Position numbers and translations under genes: made by a program. Positions 52,776 through 63,710 of a stretch of 64,000 bases of DNA are shown piece by piece. Within the stretch, counting starts at the first letter, position 1. The number at the start of each line of letters is the position of its first letter. Under the pieces are notes generated by a model. It worked only from the letters and a program-made list of their open reading frames with translations, had not been told where the DNA came from and did no database searches. Origin of the DNA: Brevibacterium album DSM 18261 (GTDB lineage: Bacteria; Actinomycetota; Actinomycetes; Actinomycetales; Brevibacteriaceae); contig NZ_AUFJ01000013.1 of assembly GCF_000426445.1 (NCBI RefSeq), positions 124,001 through 188,000 on the forward strand, in the 5' to 3' direction.

Positions 52776-55154
52776 ATGTCCACACAGACGCCCGAGCCCG
52801 GCCAGCGACCCGCCGACAACCGCCTCGGCAGCTCCACCAGCCCCTACCTCCTGCAGCACGCGGACAATCCCGTGGACTGGCGGCAGTGGGGGCCGGAGGC
52901 CTTCGCCGAGGCCGCCGAGCGCGATGTGCCCGTCATGGTGAGCATCGGCTACTCGACGTGCCACTGGTGCCATGTCATGGCCGCGGAGTCGTTTTCCGAC
53001 CCCGTGATCGGCCGGCGGCTGCGCGAGGCGGTGGTCGCCGTCAAAGTCGACCGGGAGGAGCTGCCCGGCGTCGACGCCCACTTCATGGACGCGCTGCTCG
53101 CGATGCGCGGTCAGGGCGGCTGGCCGCTCACCGTCTTCACCACCCCGCAGGCCCGCCCCTTCTTCGCGGGGACGTACTTCCCTCCAGAGCCGCGGCAGGG
53201 GATGCCCGGCTTCGGTCAGGTCATCGGCGCCGTCTCCCGCACCTGGAGCGAGCAGCGTGAGCGCGCCGAGGAGATCGCCGATTCCCTGCAGGAGCGTCTC
53301 AGCCGTGTGAGCCCTCTTGACGTGGGCCTGCCGGTGGGAGCCGGAGGTCGGGGCGCGGCTGGTGCGGGGCTCACTCTGCCCGCTGCGCCGCTGCCGGACC
53401 CCGACTCCCTCACCGCGGCCGTCGAGTCGCTGCTCTCCGCGGAGGACACCGTGCACGGGGGATTCGGCACGGCACCCAAGTTCCCTCCCCTCATGGCCCT
53501 CATCCAGCTGCTCCGCCGCCGGGAGAGGTTCGCCGGTGGGGCTGCGGGCGAGGGCGGCACAGGTGAGGGCGCCGGCGGAGCTGCGAGCGGTGCCGCGGAC
53601 GAGGCCGATCAGCTCCTCGGCACCGTGCGGAGGGCGTTCGCAGGCATGGCTTCGGGCGGTCTGCGCGATCACGTGGGCGGCGGCATCGCGCGGTACAGCG
53701 TCGATGCGCGCTGGGACGTGCCGCACTTCGAGAAGATGCTCTACGACAATGCCCTCCATCTGCGTGCCGCGGCGGCTTGGCACCGGGCTGAGCGCTCACG
53801 TGAGCCCCGCTCCCGCTTCGCCCGGCTGGCCCGCCGCGAGGCATACGACACCGCGGCATTCCTCCTCGCCGAGCTCCGGCTCCCGGACGGCACCTTCGCC
53901 GCGGCCCTGGACGCGGACTCACTCGACGACCGCGGCGAGCACTCCGAGGGCGCCTACTATCTGGAGGCCGATCTGCCCGCGGCGCGGTCGCAGGAGGCGG
54001 AGGCCGTCGGTGCGGACGCGGGCGGGGCGGACAATGCCGAGGAGCACCCGGTCGAGACGTCGGCCAGTGTCGACACCGCGAGTGCACCGGTCGGCGGGGA
54101 GAGAGGACCGGTCTCCCCGTTCGTCCTCCTCGAAGCCGTCGAAGCCGCGGACCCCGCACGCGCGCATCCGGTGGGCGTGCCCGCGATCCGCGACTGGGTG
54201 TTCGGGGAGCATACAGCCGGGTCCGCCTCTCGCGACCTCGCCCCGTGGGAGCGTCCGGCGGCCGAATCCGTCCGCCGGGCACTGGCGGTACGGCGGCAGG
54301 AGCGCGCCCGTCCGGGCCGCGACGACAAGGCCGTGAGCGAGTGGAACGCCCTCGCCGTGATTGCGCTCGCCGAGGCGGCCGAGGAGTTCGCGGAGCCGGA
54401 GTGGGCCTCGGCGGCTGCCCGCGCATGTGCGGCGATCCTCAAGGCCAACACGGATGACGGCGGCCGTCTGCTGCGGAGCAGCACGCACGGTCTGCACGGA
54501 CCGGGAGCGGCGAGCCTTGCGGACGTCGCGGGCATGCTCGCGGCCTGCCTGACGGTGCTGCGGGCGGGAGGTGAGGCAGGGGGTCGGCCTGCTGGCGTCG
54601 CCCCCGCTGGTGGGGGACGGCCTGCTGCCGCCCGGGCCGGCGCTGACACTGCTGCCGGGGACGCCGCTGCCCGGGATGCTGCTGTGGCTGCCCCTGACGG
54701 TTCTGTCGGCGGTGAGGGAGTGGCCGGCGCGGACCTGCAGGCGCACGTGGGCCCGCTGCTGCGGCAGGCACTGTCCTTCGTGCAGTCCGCGCGCGCCGAG
54801 GACGGTACGCTTCACACGGTGCTGTTCGACTGCGAGGGCGACGGGATCGTGCCCGCCCGCGGCTCCGACCCGCTCGACGGCTCACAGCCCTCGGGGCGTT
54901 CGGCGCTGACGGAGGCGCTGCGACTGGTGCTCGTCGCCGAGGCGGACCTCGGCCTGGAAGAGGGAGCTTCAGCCGGGGGTGATTCGGGCCAGGGCGCTCT
55001 TGACGGCGGCGGGCTCACGGCCGAGGAGCTCGCACGCCTGCGGCGGCTGCTCGTGTTCTCCGCGGCTCAGGCGATGGCGCAGGCTGCGCGTTCGGCGGCG
55101 TGGATGCTCGCCGAGGCGGAGCTGCTCGTCGCCGAACAGCGCAACCCGGACTGA
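52776..55154 (+). CDS. DUF255 thioredoxin-domain protein (YyaL/SSP411-like)
   Basis: 792 aa. The N-terminal thioredoxin-like domain has [20 protein letters not shown] and the motif CHWCHVM (Cys62, Cys65). The body is an (alpha/alpha)6 barrel like N-acylglucosamine epimerases, with [20 protein letters not shown], then LYDNA, EGAYYLE and [18 protein letters not shown]. Ala/Gly-rich inserts occur near residues 260-285 and 590-640. The family is widespread but its reaction is unknown. It stands alone between the exporter operon and the thioredoxin gene, 232 bases upstream of the latter, from which a palindrome separates it. Confidence 0.9.
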   Translation: MSTQTPEPGQRPADNRLGSSTSPYLLQHADNPVDWRQWGPEAFAEAAERDVPVMVSIGYSTCHWCHVMAAESFSDPVIGRRLREAVVAVKVDREELPGVDAHFMDALLAMRGQGGWPLTVFTTPQARPFFAGTYFPPEPRQGMPGFGQVIGAVSRTWSEQRERAEEIADSLQERLSRVSPLDVGLPVGAGGRGAAGAGLTLPAAPLPDPDSLTAAVESLLSAEDTVHGGFGTAPKFPPLMALIQLLRRRERFAGGAAGEGGTGEGAGGAASGAADEADQLLGTVRRAFAGMASGGLRDHVGGGIARYSVDARWDVPHFEKMLYDNALHLRAAAAWHRAERSREPRSRFARLARREAYDTAAFLLAELRLPDGTFAAALDADSLDDRGEHSEGAYYLEADLPAARSQEAEAVGADAGGADNAEEHPVETSASVDTASAPVGGERGPVSPFVLLEAVEAADPARAHPVGVPAIRDWVFGEHTAGSASRDLAPWERPAAESVRRALAVRRQERARPGRDDKAVSEWNALAVIALAEAAEEFAEPEWASAAARACAAILKANTDDGGRLLRSSTHGLHGPGAASLADVAGMLAACLTVLRAGGEAGGRPAGVAPAGGGRPAAARAGADTAAGDAAARDAAVAAPDGSVGGEGVAGADLQAHVGPLLRQALSFVQSARAEDGTLHTVLFDCEGDGIVPARGSDPLDGSQPSGRSALTEALRLVLVAEADLGLEEGASAGGDSGQGALDGGGLTAEELARLRRLLVFSAAQAMAQAARSAAWMLAEAELLVAEQRNPD

Positions 55155-55197
55155 ACCCCAACTCACCACCCACCCAACTCACCCACCCGCCCACCGA

Positions 55198-55248
55198 GTG
55201 AGCGGTTTCCGTCGGTTTGCGACGCTCAGACCGACAGGAACCGCTCAC
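55198..55248. repeat. Palindrome after the DUF255 gene (GTGAGCGGTTTCC family)
   Basis: GTGAGCGGTTTCCGTCGGT (55198-55216) and ACCGACAGGAACCGCTCAC (55230-55248) pair at 17 of 19 positions around a 13-base loop. The left arm's first 18 bases equal those at 23050. Confidence 0.88.
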
Positions 55249-55374
55249 CCGATGGATCAGGGACGGTTGCCGGTTCCGGCGGGGCCGCCGGCCGATGCTG
55301 CAGCAGGCAGGAGAGCGGAGGCCTCGGTCACGGGAATCCCACGGGACGGTGTGCGCGCACGGAGGGTTCTCGCG

Positions 55375-55380
55375 TAGCGT
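55375..55380 (+). promoter_or_regulatory. -10 box for leaderless thioredoxin mRNA
   Basis: TAGCGT, 6 bases before ATG 55387. Confidence 0.5.
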
Positions 55381-55386
55381 GGCCGC

Positions 55387-55833
55387 ATGGCTACTACGAC
55401 CATCACCACTGACAACCTGCAGTCGACGATCCAGGACAACGACATCGTCGTCCTGGACTTCTGGGCGGAGTGGTGCGGTCCCTGCCGCAGCTTCGCCCCG
55501 GTCTTCGAGGCGGCCTCGGAGACCCACGACGACATCGTGTTCGGCAAGATCGACACGGAGGACCAGCAGCAGCTCGCCGGTGCCTTCGGCATCTCCTCGA
55601 TCCCCACCCTCATGGTCTTCCGTGAGGGCGTGGGCGTGTTCCAGCAGGCGGGGGCGCTCGCGGCACCGCAGCTCGAAGAGCTCATCTCCGGCGTGCGCGG
55701 CCTCGACATGGAGGACGTGCACAAGCAGGTCGAGGAGCAGAAGAAGCAGATGGCGCAGGAGCAGGAGCGTCAGCAGTCCGGCACGGCCGGCGAGCCCGGT
55801 TCGACTCCCGGCACCTCGCCCGCGGACATCTGA
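55387..55833 (+). CDS. Thioredoxin with C-terminal charged extension
   Basis: 148 aa. The active site is WAEWCGPCRSF (Cys30, Cys33), with FGISSIPTLMVFREG carrying the cis-proline. The fold ends near residue 108. The last 40 residues (VHKQVEEQKKQMAQEQERQQ and a Gly/Ser/Pro tail) could form a short coiled coil, unlike plain TrxA. The start has a -10 box 6 bases upstream and no ribosome binding site, so it is probably leaderless. There is no thioredoxin reductase nearby. A role in cytosolic disulfide reduction is likely; the tail may attach it to a partner. Confidence 0.92.
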   Translation: MATTTITTDNLQSTIQDNDIVVLDFWAEWCGPCRSFAPVFEAASETHDDIVFGKIDTEDQQQLAGAFGISSIPTLMVFREGVGVFQQAGALAAPQLEELISGVRGLDMEDVHKQVEEQKKQMAQEQERQQSGTAGEPGSTPGTSPADI

Positions 55834-55992
55834 GCAGCTGACCCGCACCGGAATTCCGGCCACAGCGTTCAGCGCCGGGGCTTCACCTCACCTCCGACAC
55901 TGTGCCTCCGGGGCCCACCTGAACTGCGGGTATGCGCCCGACTGCCGGATCCGCACTGAGCCTCCGCGATCACACCTCACCTCCGGGTGCGC

Positions 55993-56046
55993 GCACTGAT
56001 TCTCCGGACCGACATGCTGCAGCGTGTCGATCCGGAGAATCAGTGC
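55993..56046. repeat. 54-bp near-perfect palindrome between convergent genes
   Basis: GCACTGATTCTCCGGA begins the left arm at 55993 and its inverted copy ends at 56046; 25-base arms with two mismatches meet at TGCA. The arm sequence is not seen elsewhere here. The rest of 55834-56173 holds two copies of CACCTCACCTCC (about 90 bases apart, near 55885 and 55974) and nothing else I can support. Confidence 0.85.
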
Positions 56047-56173
56047 TTGGGGCTCGGTGCGCAGATCCGGCGCGCACAGGGACGCCGTGCGGCGGGACGG
56101 ACCCACCGCCGCGGGCCGTTCACCTCGGCCGCCTCGACCGCGCGCCCACACCGCTCACCCAGCGGCCGCGCTC

Positions 56174-57646
56174 TCACCCGCGGAGGAACGCCTCCACGGC
56201 GTCGCGGAGAGCAGTGAGATCAGCCGTCGCGCACATCTCGCGCGCCGAATGCATGGACCACAGGGCCAGACCCACATCCACCGTGGTCATCCCGAGACGC
56301 GTCGCGGTGAGCGGTCCGATCGTCGAGCCGCACGGCACCGTGTTGTTCGAGACGAACTCCTGGCTCCGCACCCCCGCATCCGCGCAGGCGCGCGCCCACA
56401 CCGCCGCCCCCACCGCATCCGTGGCGTAGCGCTGCTGGGCGTTGATCTTCAGCAGGGGACCCGCGCCCAGCCGCGGGCGGGTCACGGGGTCGTGGTGACC
56501 GGGGTAGTTGGGGTGCACCGCGTGGCCGGCATCCGAGGACAGGCACACCGACCCCGCGAGAGCCCGCAGATGGTCCTCCCGCGACGCACCCAGTGCCAGC
56601 GAGATGCGTTCGAGCACATCGGAGAGGAACGGGCCCGAGGCGCCCGAGCGGGTCTCAGAGCCCACCTCCTCGTGGTCGAAGGCGGCGAGGACGGCGATGG
56701 TCTCGAGCTCGGCCGGATCGAGAGCCTCGAGCGCACTCGTACCCGCCCAGACGGAGGAGAGGTTGTCCAGCCGCGGCGAGGCGAGGAATTCGCTGTGTGT
56801 GCCGAACAGCGCAGGCGCCTGCACCGGGAACGTCACCACGTCCGTGCCGGCGATCTCTCCGGGCTCGACGCCCGCCGATTCCGCCAGCAGCCGGAGGACC
56901 AGGGACGACGCCCCGGCCTCGGTCTCGCCGCCGTCGGCCGTGTTCACCGACTCCGCCGGTTCGACGGCGAGCATGTCCGCGAGGCCGATGACGGGCTGCG
57001 TGTGCCGCTGCCGGTCGAGGGTCAGCCCCTCATTGGCCTTCCGGTCCAGGTGGATCGCCAGCTGCGGAATCCGGGCGATGGGTCCGGTGCGGGCGAGAAC
57101 GGTGGAGCCGTCGCGGAGCACGAGGCGCCCGGCGAAGCACAGCTCCCGGTCCAGCCACGAGTTGAGCAGGGGGCCGCCGTAGACCTCGACGCCGGCCTGC
57201 AGCGCGCCCTCGGCGGTGAAGTCCGGATCGGGGCCCAGCTTGAAGGCGGGCGAGTCCGTGTGCGCACCGAGGACGCGGAACGGCGGCAGCGCCGCGAACC
57301 CGGCGGGCGCGGAGTCCGTCTCGGCTGCCTCGGCGGGGTTCGCCGCCGTGTTCCCGCCGGGTGCCTCGCCCCCGTGCACCGCCTCGCCCCCGCCGGCCGC
57401 CTCGGGGAGGACGAAGGCGATGACGGCGCCGTCCCGGACCACGGTGTACCGGCCGCCCGGTTCCAGCTTCCAGGGCTCCTCCTCGAGGAGTTCGGCGAAG
57501 CCGGCGGCGGACAGCCGCTCCCTGACGGCATAGGCGGCGTGATAGGACGAGGGGGACTCGAGGACGAACTCGGACAGCTCGGCCGCATGCGCGGCTGAGC
57601 GCGCGCGGTCGGGACCGGCCGGTGCGTGGACGGAATGCATGCTCAT
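56174..57646 (-). CDS. M18-family aspartyl aminopeptidase
   Basis: 490 aa. A di-zinc aminopeptidase acting on N-terminal Asp/Glu. Seen: LGAHTDSPAFKLGP (first metal His), the central FDHEEVGSETRSGA (catalytic Glu and metal ligand), SSDAGHAVHPNYPGHH, and the C-terminal LWSMHSAREMC with the last His ligand. An Ala/Gly/Glu insert lies near residues 85-112. ATG 57646 is 6 bases after TAGGCT and probably leaderless. It is divergent from the DUF1684 gene. The protein should form a large tetrahedral cytosolic complex. Confidence 0.94.
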   Translation of the reverse strand: MSMHSVHAPAGPDRARSAAHAAELSEFVLESPSSYHAAYAVRERLSAAGFAELLEEEPWKLEPGGRYTVVRDGAVIAFVLPEAAGGGEAVHGGEAPGGNTAANPAEAAETDSAPAGFAALPPFRVLGAHTDSPAFKLGPDPDFTAEGALQAGVEVYGGPLLNSWLDRELCFAGRLVLRDGSTVLARTGPIARIPQLAIHLDRKANEGLTLDRQRHTQPVIGLADMLAVEPAESVNTADGGETEAGASSLVLRLLAESAGVEPGEIAGTDVVTFPVQAPALFGTHSEFLASPRLDNLSSVWAGTSALEALDPAELETIAVLAAFDHEEVGSETRSGASGPFLSDVLERISLALGASREDHLRALAGSVCLSSDAGHAVHPNYPGHHDPVTRPRLGAGPLLKINAQQRYATDAVGAAVWARACADAGVRSQEFVSNNTVPCGSTIGPLTATRLGMTTVDVGLALWSMHSAREMCATADLTALRDAVEAFLRG

Positions 57647-57652
57647 GCGCCC

Positions 57653-57658
57653 AGCCTA
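57653..57658 (-). promoter_or_regulatory. -10 box for leaderless M18 aminopeptidase mRNA
   Basis: TAGGCT on the minus strand, 6 bases before ATG 57646. Confidence 0.5.
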
Positions 57659-57835
57659 CGTGCGGCTGTCCTCGCGCAGCCGGACCTCATCGTGTGCCGA
57701 TTGCGACGGACCCGCGCCGGACGCGACGGGACCCGCACGACACCGACCGGGCTCTCAGCCGGAGCCAAGGGATTCGCAGCGGCGTGTCCTAGGATGTGAG
57801 GCGTCCCGCAGCTTCCCACAGTTCGAGGTTCTTCA

Positions 57836-59353
<1,518 letters not shown>

Positions 59354-59354
59354 G

Positions 59355-59439
59355 GTCTCAGTTCGCGCTCATGTCTCACTGCGCATCGTCGGAAGCGATC
59401 TCCGGCGACGCACAGCGAGACACGAGAAGGAACTGAGAC
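59355..59439. repeat. Long imperfect palindrome (GTCTCAGTTC family) between convergent genes
   Basis: Left arm 59355-59392 begins GTCTCAGTTC and runs through CTCATGTCTC; right arm 59402-59439 ends GAACTGAGAC. About 30 of 38 positions pair, and several of the differences are transitions. Related arms lie at 18385 and 33394. Confidence 0.82.
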
Positions 59440-59463
59440 ACGAGCGGAGACTGAGCCCTCAGC

Positions 59464-61419
59464 TCACCAGATCGTGACGCGGTCGGCCGGGTCCAGCCAC
59501 ATGCCGTCACCGGGCCGCACGTCGAAGACCTCCGCGAAGGCGTCCATGTTCTTCACGACCTGGTTGCAGCGGAACTCCTCCGGCGAGTGCGGGTCGATGG
59601 TCAGGCGGCGACGGCGCTCCTCGGTCCGCATGGTCGAGCGCCAGGCGCGCGCCCACTGGGTGAAGAACGCGCGGCCGTCCTCGGCGGTGATCTCGCGGCC
59701 CTGCTGCGCGCGGCGGATGCCGAGGGCCTTCCACCCGATCGTGAGTCCGCCCAGATCGCCGATGTTCTCGCCGATGGTGAGCGCCCCATTGACGTGCTCG
59801 TCCGCCTCCAGGCCCGCCGGCACGAGCGCGTCGTACTGCTCGATGAGCGTTCCCGTCCGCTGTTCGAACCCCTCGCGGTCGGCCTGGGTCCACCAGTCCG
59901 TGAGCCGCCCGTGGCCGTCGTAGCGCGAGCCCTGATCGTCGAAGCCGTGGCCGATCTCGTGCCCGATCACCGCCCCGATCGCCCCGAAGTTCACCGCGTC
60001 CGAGGCCTCCGGATCGAAGAACGGCGGCTGCAGGATCGCGGCGGGGAAGACGATCTCGTTCATCACCGGGTGGTAGTAGGCGTTGACCGTCTGCGGGGTC
60101 ATGAGCCATTCCGTGCGGTCGATGGGCTTCCCGATCCGGTTCACCTGCCGCGCGTGCTCGGCGGCCGTGGAGCGGCGGACGTTGCCCACGAGGTCATCGG
60201 CCAGGATCTCCGCGGGGTACTCGCGCCAGCGGTCCGGGTAGCCGACCTTGGGGGTGAAGAGGGAGAGCTTCTCGAGCGCGCGCCCCTTGGTCTCCTCGCT
60301 CATCCAGTCGAGGCCCCTGATCGAGGAGTCGTAGGCGGCGATGAGCGCGTCCACGAGTTCGCCGATGGCCTGCTTGGACTCGGGCGGGAACTCGCTCGCG
60401 ACGTAGATGCGCCCCACGGCCTCGCCCAGCAGGTTCTCCACGAGGCTCACGCCCCGCTTCCAGCGCTCGCGCATCTGGGGCGTGCCGGAGAGCGTGCGGC
60501 CGTAGAAGTCGAAGTTCTCCTCCACGACCGGCGCGTCGAGGTAGCCCGCATACGCGTGCGCGATCCCCAGCATCGCCCAGGCCTTGAGGTCTTCCAGCGG
60601 CGTCCTCTCCCACTCCTCGCCGAGGCCGGAGAGGAAACTCGGCTGCGCGACGACCAGGTGCGAGGGCTCGCCCCCGGCCCCGGCGATGTCCGAGGCCTCG
60701 AGCCAGCCGCGCAGGTCGAAGGCGCCGGCGCGCTCGGCCGCATCGGCGACGGTGAGCGCGTTGTAGGTCTTCTCCGCATCCCGGCTCGCCACCACGTCCC
60801 AGTGGTGGGAGGCCAGCGCGGTCTCGAAGGCGAAGACGGCCTCGGCGAGCTCCTCGGCGCTGCGGCCGGTGCGCGCATCGACGCCGGCGAGCGACAGCAT
60901 GCGGGCGGCGTGGGCGCGGAAGGCCTCGCGGATGGCGGCGTGGGAGTCCTCGCGGTAGTAGGACTCGTCCGGGAGGCTGAGGCCGCCCTGGTGGAGGTAG
61001 AGGGCGTAGTGCTCGGGATCGGCGGCGTCCGCGGAGACATAGGCGGCCAGCGCACCGCCCGCGCCCTCCTTCTCGAGGCGCGCGAGGGCGGCGACGAGGG
61101 CATCGCGGTCGGGCGCTGCGAGGACGGCCTCGAAGGGACCCGCGAGCGGCTCGAGGCCGCGGGCGGCGATGGTCTCCTCGTCCATGAAGGAGGCGAACAG
61201 GTTCGCCACCTTGGGATCCTCGGCCTCGGCGATGATCGTGCGGACCTTCTCCTCCGCCTCGTCGAAGAGGCGGCGCATCTCGCCGTCGGCGGCGCGGTCG
61301 TCGGGGATCACATGGCGCTCGATCCAGCCGCCGTTCACATGGCGGTAGAGGTCGTCCTGCGGGCGGATGCCGGGGTCCCCGGCCTGGGTGTCCTGGGAGG
61401 AGTCCTGGTGAGAGGTCAT
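59464..61419 (-). CDS. M13-family metallopeptidase (PepO/neprilysin-like)
   Basis: 651 aa, of normal length, without signal peptide. Zinc site HEIGHGFDDQG and the third ligand Glu in TIGENIGDLGG are intact; NAYY (substrate-binding), the C-terminal EEFRCNQVVKNMDAFAEVFD and the final basic TIW complete the family pattern. ATG 61419 follows TAGGGT by 7 bases, so the mRNA is probably leaderless. It converges on the DUF1684 gene and is divergent from the CopC-like gene. Role: cytosolic oligopeptide hydrolysis. Confidence 0.95.
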   Translation of the reverse strand: MTSHQDSSQDTQAGDPGIRPQDDLYRHVNGGWIERHVIPDDRAADGEMRRLFDEAEEKVRTIIAEAEDPKVANLFASFMDEETIAARGLEPLAGPFEAVLAAPDRDALVAALARLEKEGAGGALAAYVSADAADPEHYALYLHQGGLSLPDESYYREDSHAAIREAFRAHAARMLSLAGVDARTGRSAEELAEAVFAFETALASHHWDVVASRDAEKTYNALTVADAAERAGAFDLRGWLEASDIAGAGGEPSHLVVAQPSFLSGLGEEWERTPLEDLKAWAMLGIAHAYAGYLDAPVVEENFDFYGRTLSGTPQMRERWKRGVSLVENLLGEAVGRIYVASEFPPESKQAIGELVDALIAAYDSSIRGLDWMSEETKGRALEKLSLFTPKVGYPDRWREYPAEILADDLVGNVRRSTAAEHARQVNRIGKPIDRTEWLMTPQTVNAYYHPVMNEIVFPAAILQPPFFDPEASDAVNFGAIGAVIGHEIGHGFDDQGSRYDGHGRLTDWWTQADREGFEQRTGTLIEQYDALVPAGLEADEHVNGALTIGENIGDLGGLTIGWKALGIRRAQQGREITAEDGRAFFTQWARAWRSTMRTEERRRRLTIDPHSPEEFRCNQVVKNMDAFAEVFDVRPGDGMWLDPADRVTIW

Positions 61420-61426
61420 GCGCCCA

Positions 61427-61432
61427 ACCCTA
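61427..61432 (-). promoter_or_regulatory. -10 box for leaderless M13 peptidase mRNA
   Basis: TAGGGT on the minus strand, 7 bases before ATG 61419. Confidence 0.5.
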
Positions 61433-61628
61433 CGGCGGTGTGATGTGGGACCCAAAAGGCGGTCGCCGGGGCCGGAGGGGCGGGAACCGCCGGCGACGCG
61501 CTCCTCCGGGAGGAGGAACTTCTCAGGCAGATCGGAGACAATCGTGACGTGTGCGCGGTGCGCGGAGCCCACCGTCCTCGGACCCCTTCCGCTGCCGCGC
61601 TGACCATGCGATCCCCAGGAGGCAACCC

Positions 61629-62273
61629 GTGATCTCACGCCTACGACCGGCGGCCGCAGTGCTCGCTGCGCTGCTCCTCACACTGTTCGGGCTCACGCTC
61701 GGCAGCGCGGCATCCGCGCACGACCAGCTCGTGTCCTCGAACCCCGCGGACGGAGACGAGCTCGAGACCCAGCCGGAGTGGCTGGAGCTCGAGTTCTCGG
61801 GGCAGATCCAGGAGATCGGCAGCGAGATCCGCGTCCTCGACCCCAGCGGTGAGGACGTCTCCGCAGGAGAGCTCACGGTCGAGGGCCGGACGCTGTCCAG
61901 TGCGCTGCCGGACAACCTCGGCCCCGGTGAGTACACCGTGCAGTGGCGGGTCGTCTCGGAGGACTCCCACCCGGTCGACGGGACCTTCGCCTTCACGATC
62001 GCCGATGACGGCGCGGCCGGCCAGGACGGTGCCGAGGGAGAGGGCGAGGGCGCCCAGCTGGGCGGCGCGGCCGTGGACCAGCCCGAGGAGGGCGCACAGG
62101 ACCAGGGCACGCTCTCGGACGATGCCGCCGGCTCCGGCATGTCGACGCCCATGATCGTCCTGCTCGTGGTGGGCGGACTCGCCGTCGTGGTGCTCGTCGT
62201 CCTCCTGCTCACCCGCAAGAAGAAGGGGCTGCCCGGCACCCCCGGCAACCCGGAGGGCGGCGCGAAGAGCTGA
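61629..62273 (+). CDS. CopC-domain secreted membrane-anchored protein
   Basis: 214 aa from GTG 61629, with AGGAGG 6-7 bases upstream. A signal peptide (VISRLRPAAAVLAALLLTLF ... SAASA) ends at AHDQLVSSNPADGDEL, which puts the copper-binding His at the mature N-terminus as in CopC/YcnJ. The domain ends with the typical GEYTVQWRVVSEDSHPVDGTFAFTI. An acidic Gly/Glu/Asp linker follows, then one C-terminal membrane helix (MIVLLVVGGLAVVVLVVLLL) and a basic tail. It probably holds or delivers Cu(II) outside the membrane; no CopD or copper P-type ATPase is adjacent. Confidence 0.9.
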   Translation: MISRLRPAAAVLAALLLTLFGLTLGSAASAHDQLVSSNPADGDELETQPEWLELEFSGQIQEIGSEIRVLDPSGEDVSAGELTVEGRTLSSALPDNLGPGEYTVQWRVVSEDSHPVDGTFAFTIADDGAAGQDGAEGEGEGAQLGGAAVDQPEEGAQDQGTLSDDAAGSGMSTPMIVLLVVGGLAVVVLVVLLLTRKKKGLPGTPGNPEGGAKS

Positions 62274-62295
62274 TCCTCCCCGCACGGACCCGTGT

Positions 62296-62333
62296 GCCGC
62301 TCGGCCGCTCTCCGGAGCGGTCGGGCGGCCTTC
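62296..62333. terminator. Hairpin between copC-like gene and glycerate kinase
   Basis: GCCGCTCGGCCGCTC (62296-62310) and GAGCGGTCGGGCGGC (62315-62329) pair at 13 of 15 positions around TCCG, followed by CTTCT. It lies between convergent genes. Confidence 0.75.
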
Positions 62334-62427
62334 TGCGTTCTGCGGTCGGGGCGGACGCCTGCGCGCGCCGAGGCGTCAGCGGCCGAGGCCTGCCGGCCGC
62401 CCCAGTCGAGACGTGCGGCCGGCACGG

Positions 62428-63552
62428 TCAGGCGAGGCGTGCCGCCAGCGCCGAGGCGGCTTCGGCGAGCACGCGCTCCGGCTCCGCGAGGCAGGTCTCC
62501 ACGGGAGCGAACTCGCGCATCTCGACAACGCCCGAGACCCCCGTGCCTCGCAGGTCCGCGGCCTCCAGCTCGGAGGCGCCGCACACCACCCACACGGGCA
62601 GCCCGCGCTCCTGTGCGCGTGCGATGACCTCGCCCGGGCCCTTCCCGCTGAGCGTCTGCCGGTCGAAGCGGCCCTCACCGGTGACGACCGCCGCGGCCCG
62701 CACGAGCTCCGCGTCGAAGCCCACGAGCTCCATGATGTACTCCGCGCCGGGGCGCAGCCGTGCGCCCAGGCCCGCCAGCGCCCCGAAGCCCGTGCCGCCG
62801 GCCGCACCCGCGCCGGGGGTCTCGGCGGCCTCGGCGATCGCCCGGGCATCGGCTCCGGGCGCCTGGCCGAGCACGGAGAGGAGGTGTGCGAGCGCGGCAT
62901 CGAGACGGGTGACGTCCTCGGGCTCGGCGCCCTTCTGAGGGCCGTAGACCGCCGCGGCGCCGCGGGGGCCCAGCAGGGGGTTGTCAACATCGGAGGCGAG
63001 GACCACCTCGGCGGCGTCGAGGCGCGCATCGAGGCCGGAGAGGTCCGCCGAGGCGAGTGCTGCGAGGCCGGCCGCCCCCGGGGCGACCGGATCCCCGGCG
63101 CTGTCGAGGAGGCGCGCGCCGAGGGCGGTGAGCATGCCTGCGCCGCCGTCCGTCGAGGAGGAGCCGCCCACGCCGAGCACGATCCGCGTGCAGCCGGCGT
63201 CGAGCGCGGCGGACACGAGCTCCCCGGTGCCGCGGGTGTCCGCGGCGAACGCGGTGGAGCGCGTGGGGGAGAGGAGGGCGATGCCGCTGGCCTCGGCGAG
63301 CTCGATGATCGCGGTCTCGCCCTGCACCGCCCACTGCGCCCGGACGGGATCGCCCAGCGGCCCCGTCACGGTGCTGGTGCGCGGTGAGAACCCGGCGGCG
63401 AGGGCGGCGGCGACCGTGCCGTCACCGCCGTCGGCCACGGGCACGGAGGCGGTGGTGTGGCCGGCGGCCTCGAGCGGGGCGGCCAGCGCCTCGGCGACCT
63501 GGGCCGAGGTGAGCGTGCCCTTGAACTTGTCACAGGCGAGGAGGATGCGCAT
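62428..63552 (-). CDS. Glycerate kinase (class II, GlxK/GarK family)
   Basis: 374 aa from ATG 63552; the frame extends upstream but the fold begins MRILLACDKFKGTLT. It phosphorylates D-glycerate. Other marks: VPVADGGDGTVAAAL, IELAEASGIALL, the GVGGSSSTDGGAGMLTALGA loop, VLASDVDNPLLGPRGAAAVYGPQKGA, and VTGEGRFDRQTLSGKGPGEV. ATG 63552 lies 7 bases after TAGGCT (63560-63565), so the mRNA is probably leaderless. Feeding glycerate into glycolysis fits the serine/glycine theme of the window, but the gene is far from those operons. Confidence 0.95.
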   Translation of the reverse strand: MRILLACDKFKGTLTSAQVAEALAAPLEAAGHTTASVPVADGGDGTVAAALAAGFSPRTSTVTGPLGDPVRAQWAVQGETAIIELAEASGIALLSPTRSTAFAADTRGTGELVSAALDAGCTRIVLGVGGSSSTDGGAGMLTALGARLLDSAGDPVAPGAAGLAALASADLSGLDARLDAAEVVLASDVDNPLLGPRGAAAVYGPQKGAEPEDVTRLDAALAHLLSVLGQAPGADARAIAEAAETPGAGAAGGTGFGALAGLGARLRPGAEYIMELVGFDAELVRAAAVVTGEGRFDRQTLSGKGPGEVIARAQERGLPVWVVCGASELEAADLRGTGVSGVVEMREFAPVETCLAEPERVLAEAASALAARLA

Positions 63553-63559
63553 GGCCCCG

Positions 63560-63565
63560 AGCCTA
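63560..63565 (-). promoter_or_regulatory. -10 box for leaderless glycerate kinase mRNA
   Basis: TAGGCT on the minus strand, 7 bases before ATG 63552; an overlapping TATAGG would be an alternative. Confidence 0.45.
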
Positions 63566-63710
63566 TACGGGCGGCGACGTGCGGAAGTCAGAGCCATGAC
63601 GGCCACACATCTCTCAGCCTGACCGCCACGGTGCGATCAGTGTACCGGAGCTGTACGATCGTTCGGCAACTCGCGCGGCGGGGCGGGGAGAGGCGCGGTG
63701 CGGCAGGAGC